This document shows positions 59,958 to 64,000 of a stretch of DNA of 64,000 nucleotides, piece by piece. The notes under the pieces are model-generated. The model was given only the letters and a program-made list of their open reading frames with translations. It ran no database searches and was not told where the DNA came from. The stretch spans positions 28,009,554 to 28,073,553 of the forward strand of contig NC_090282.1 of assembly GCF_037392515.1 (NCBI RefSeq), written 5' to 3'. Numbering within the stretch: the stretch's first letter is position 1; each line of letters opens with the position of its first letter. A program made the position numbers and the translations under genes. The DNA is from Haliotis asinina (taxonomy: Eukaryota > Mollusca > Gastropoda > Lepetellida > Haliotidae).

Positions 59958-61364
59958 CCGTTAACGTTTCTGGGTATTACGCCCATACCATATACACACT
60001 CGGCATGGATTAATGCTTTGGGCGAACTAAATCATATAACTAAACCTAAACTGGCACTACCTCCACTTTCACATTTTAGTTCCCATGGTCCCAAGCATCG
60101 TGATCTACCTTAAGCTGTTGGCAATACATAGCCTATATTGCAAAGTCTTGTATAGTTAAATGTTTTAAAATAAATTACTAGCATTTATAGTGCGTCGGGT
60201 GTGCTGTATTAGATTGCTTCCGTTGAAATTTATCATGACTAATGTATGTTGTCATAATTCGTTTATATCATTGCTGCTGTTGGTATATAGGTCCTGTCAC
60301 AAATAATGATAACGTGCCCTAAGACTTAATTGTCTTCATGTATATTTTTTAGAAGCCTTATCATGTGTCATGATTCTGTGGATAGAACCATTTTCTTTAT
60401 TCACTCGGCAGTTCATCAGTTCTTTGTGTTGGTAGAACACATTGGTACCTCTACCAGACGAACTGATTCACCAATCCTTGTTTTCATTCAAACACATAGG
60501 TTTATTTACTGGAACCCCGCGGCGTCAGAGTTGGTTGATACAATATTTTTTAAAATGCTGTTTTTCGTAGGATGCTGGGTGTGAACTGACGTTCGTACTT
60601 AAATAACTACTACCATAAAGAATTTTTAAGAAAAAAAAAGAGAAGAAAAGAAGAATGTTTAATTTCGTTTAATTAGCTAGAGTTCCAAAACCTTTAGCTA
60701 GATAACTGTCACGATTTATTTGATACACCCGTTAAAGAATGTTGTTATTGTAAGAAACTATTTCACTGATCGAACATTGAGCAGGGTGGGCTTTTATGAT
60801 TGACAGGAATGCCAGGGACAGATATTCGAACAGGTCTGCCAGTTCTGATTAGTCTTCAAAGTGTACTTTAAAAGATAATGTCCGTACCTTTGATCTTATT
60901 ATGACGTATTTTCAGTTTTTGAATATAGATACCACAGACAGAATAATTACCTGCTCCAGGTAAAGGTTTTTATAACATAAAAGGTCATCCCTGTTTGAAG
61001 ATATGAGCCTATCATAGATTAATCACAAAAAAGAGCGTCTCCCAGCGTGTATTCAGAGCGCTCATATGGATTTTGTGATATAGATTTTGGCATATAGATT
61101 CATGATATTGTATTCACTATACAGGATATGTATAACACCCCTGTACTGTTTCGCAGTTATCGCTTGACCTGGGGTTTAAGGGTGAGATATTCCGTGGTTT
61201 TAATGACATGAACAGTTTCCAAATTACTTTTCGAGGAAAAGTGCTTCTGTCTTTTTCAATGGTTTTATACACATATGCCGCCCTGTATCAAATCAACAGT
61301 AATAGCTACAACAATTTTGTGAAGAAATCAAAGCTCATTTTATAATAATCTTCTGTTCTGACTA
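59958..61364. other. Intergenic, no gene seen
   Basis: AT-rich. The 84-codon frame at 60330-60584 has no recognisable features. Confidence 0.4.
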
Positions 61365-61501
61365 GGGCTGGAGAGGTAGTCTCATGGTTAATGCTTTTCC
61401 ATTGGCCACATGGGTACAATTTGTGACGTCCATTTCTGGTGTTCACCGACATGATGTTGCTGTAATATTGCTAAAGCGGCGTAAATCCACACTCACTCAC
61501 T
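61365..61501 (+). mobile_element. tRNA-derived SINE
   Basis: GAGGTAGTCTCATGGTTAAT head, CACATGGGTACAATTTGTGA body, TAATATTGCTAAAGCGGCGT and ACTCACTCAC tail. The B box is deleted. Confidence 0.65.
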
Positions 61502-62056
61502 GGCAATTCCGTTATATGTTATAAGCATGAACGTGTATATGAATCATTCATCAAACCAGTAACAGTTCACTTGGAAACACGGAGAAATATGGCACAAAAT
61601 ATAGAGATCACAAACCGTACATGTCGACTTTCTAACAATTGCTAACGGCGTTCAAGCATATTTACTACATCGTACGAAAACAACGCCAGTTGAATATCGT
61701 GACGGGATAACTGAACTGCTTTGAGAAGCAGCACGAAACGTTAAGATCTGTCATTACAAGATTCACCTCCATAGTCTTTTCAATGAATTGACGTGTTTTG
61801 CATTATCGACACAATTCTCTGTATCGTTAAGGGCTATCTGTATGTGGAAGATATATATCAGTGTACAGATTTACCATGATGACAATGTTTTGGCCTGGTT
61901 TGTCCAAATTTTGCAAAATAACAAAATATATATCTAGTAAAAAACACAGGTATTGTATTTGTCAAATAAAGAATAACGTAAATTACAGCCTACGAACATG
62001 CCTTCAGAAGTAGTACCTATTTGCCTTAATAAATTATACACGTGTTACAATTTGCA

Positions 62057-62506
62057 CTATACCAAAGGCAAAACATATAGTAAACTGTTGACAAGACGAG
62101 AAAGTGATATCACTGCGAGAGAAAGCAATAAAGCGAGGAGGCGATATAACCCACAATTGGGCCCTGTTTGTATGGTGGTCGAGAAGGGCCAGCGCCTGAC
62201 ATAGCCTCCCACTTGAGACACACTCTGTTCTACTCTACAGTTGCCTCCACTGGATGTACTTCGATTCTCACATCGGTGAACTACGTTCTTGTTGAACAGG
62301 AAAATTGTTTCGTTATGATCAGTAAAAGAAATGTTCCCTTGAACAACACCGATTGAAATAACACTAAACGATTTCACACTGCCCCATAGACCACAATATT
62401 GAGCTTTGTGTATTAACCTCCCGGTTGTGAATAGGTCTTCACTGGCAGTAAAATAGCGTGATAACCGAATTGATGTGTCCAGAGCTTGATTCTGTGTAAA
62501 GATCAT
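62057..62506 (-). CDS. Unrecognised 149-codon open frame
   Basis: The minus-strand frame reads MIFTQNQALDTSIRLSRYFT, later FTDHNETIFLFNKNVVHRCE and GGYVRRWPFSTTIQTG. The composition of the first 120 codons is protein-like, and it sits alone between repeats. I recognise no family, and no splice partners were found. It could be an exon, a decayed retroelement or chance. Confidence 0.2.
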   Translation of the reverse strand: MIFTQNQALDTSIRLSRYFTASEDLFTTGRLIHKAQYCGLWGSVKSFSVISIGVVQGNISFTDHNETIFLFNKNVVHRCENRSTSSGGNCRVEQSVSQVGGYVRRWPFSTTIQTGPNCGLYRLLALLLSLAVISLSRLVNSLLYVLPLV

Positions 62507-63254
62507 GGCGGTGCAAGAGCGATACTTGCAAAGTGATCATTGTCAGTTGGATTGCCAATATCAGTGACCAATACACTGATTTTTCCTTGCAGCTACAAAA
62601 TGTGTCGAATAAGATGAATATTTTACTTAAGATTACTGTAATTGTACTAAAAGTCGAATCAATCTTCCATCCTCGAATATTAAAGTTCCCGGAGGGACCG
62701 TATTTCACCAGTATTAGGGTAGCTCAAATGATTTTATTTTACATTTCTTTCTGACTTCTTATGTGTTGGAATCGATTCATCATGGCTCATCTGTTCGTGG
62801 AGGGATGGTTATTTGCAGTTCATGATAAGGGGCATGAAATTCTTCCATCGAATTGCTTCAGTGCCTGACTACTGTTGATTTTATCTCCATGCCTCATCAT
62901 AATTACTTTCTAAGATGCTCTCTGAATTCATTTGATCTGATGTGTGTTGGCAAATGAAGAATTTCTGATTAATCCTAAGTTTGCCTGACATTGTTGATGT
63001 GACACAAAAATGGAAATTTGCTTGTTGGCTAGTTGTCACATTAAAACTATCATCTTTCGAACTAATCTTCAAAATGTTTAATGGCATTATTTTGGATAAG
63101 GCGAAATGTGGAATTTCAACTACACACGGATATTTGTTGATTATATAAAGAGGATGACATCAGAACAAGCACAGAGCTCCCACCTTCTCAGTCCAGCTTT
63201 GCAGCTGCCATACAATACCTTCAAACAAAACTACTTGGACATAGTTGAAATATA

Positions 63255-64000
63255 TACTACCGACAATAAATAAGGGAACTTATGAAATGACAATGAATGT
63301 AAAATTGCTATGAATGTCCAAATCAAATTTTTGGGCTAGACGTTCAATATCTGGTGTGTCCGCCATGGTGGGCAACACATTCACGACACCTTGATGGTAT
63401 ACTGTTGACTAATTTCCTGGTGGTTGACCGTGGTATAGTCCGCCATTCCTCCTGGAGAGCTGCATCAAGCTGGGCCAGGTTGACGGGTGCGGGGTTCCTG
63501 GCGTACACCCTTTGACCTAGAACATAGATGTTCAACTGGGGACTGGTCTGGGGACTTAGAGGGTCAATCCAATGTTTGTATGCCCTCTCGTTGGAGATAC
63601 CCTGTGACAGTTTGGGCCCGATGTGGTCTGGCATTAACATCTTGGAATTCAGAACTCCTTTCGATGATTCTAGCCAGTGGATCCACGTCAGGACGCAAAC
63701 TTTCGTCAACGCATGGCTGAACAGTCAAGGATCCATTAGTGATGATCTGATTGGCTGATATGTGTAACCGCACATCACACCATGACACTACCACCCCATA
63801 TCGATCATGGTCAATAATTGCCGCTCTGGCATACCGCTTGCCGCCAAGAACCTTTTCTGTCATCTGTGAATCTGAGGCAAAACCTTCACTGTTATGAGAA
63901 CAAGGAGTAACGCCAATGGCGCAAAGCAATGGGTCACAAAATACAGTATAGCAAACTCACCAAAGTCTCAGTACGAGAGGTAATCAACTATGCAGAATGT
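63255..64000 (-). mobile_element. Tc1-like transposon copy, cut by window end
   Basis: The left boundary is near 63255, in TATATACTACCGACAATAAA, which resembles a TA target plus terminal repeat. The transposase runs on the minus strand and continues beyond 64000, so the DNA-binding half and the other terminus are not visible. It is a different lineage from the 33771 element. Confidence 0.7.
63344..63929 (-). pseudogene. Tc1-like transposase, broken
   Basis: In reading order: SANQIITNGSLTVQP, VNARPHRAQTVTGYLQREGI (the QDNARPH block, with the catalytic Asp position shifted to V-N), a stop TGA at 63564-63566 where the family has Trp, then PSKSPDQSPVEHLC (the PDL.PIEHLW block). A frameshift near 63521-63527 follows, then VYARNPAPVNLAQLDAALQE, EEWRTIPRSTTRKLVNS and CVAHHGGHTRY, the usual C-terminus. 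At least two inactivating lesions are present. Confidence 0.8.

Noticed and set aside
63140-63175. TATA-box promoter (TATATAAAGAGG)
   Set aside because: No coding exon follows on either strand apart from the broken transposon.

Overview
The window looks like gastropod DNA, most likely abalone (Haliotis). It is AT-rich, its genes are split into short exons by long introns with GT..AG borders, and it is peppered with an interspersed repeat that carries the motif AGCAATATTCCAGCTATATG and a GTGA-repeat end. I associate that repeat with Haliotis from memory; no search was run. There are no prokaryotic operons, rRNA genes, CRISPR arrays or convincing free-standing tRNA genes.

Three protein-coding loci can be supported, all on the + strand. 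(1) At 1-2140 lie the last three exons of a short-chain dehydrogenase resembling NAD+-dependent 15-hydroxyprostaglandin dehydrogenase (HPGD); the gene begins before the window. (2) At 5771-10108 lies a complete seven-exon tandem paralogue (253 aa) with all SDR catalytic residues. The two copies share exon lengths and splice phases, so they arose by tandem duplication. (3) From about 21031 to 56109 lies a roughly 35-kb calpain gene. Ten exons give an N-terminus reading MGCSAS (an acylation-type signal), the protease core with Cys, His and Asn, and the C2-like domain III. Three further in-phase exons would add a C-terminus of about 120 aa in which I see no EF-hand. The calpain lacks its usual penta-EF module in this model. 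Its first-exon and last-three-exon links are inferred from splice phase alone.

The rest is repeat-rich intron and intergenic DNA. At least two SINE-like families share one 3' tail. Other elements are a nearly intact Tc1-type transposon with a single in-frame stop (33771-35067), a second Tc1-type copy running off the right end, an older Tc1/mariner remnant (22690-22900), two non-LTR retrotransposon fragments, several foldback or MITE-like inverted repeats, and tandem arrays (45 bp, 34 bp, 21 bp, about 100 bp and about 185 bp units). There are also simple repeats, including a perfect (CTA)n/(TAG)n palindrome.

By region: 0-10 kb HPGD pair; 10-21 kb intergenic with LINE, SINE and foldback repeats; 21-56 kb calpain, whose 17.5-kb first intron holds two large minisatellites and the Tc1 element; 56-64 kb intergenic repeats and a broken Tc1 copy. 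Most open frames not listed here are chance frames or frames through repeats.
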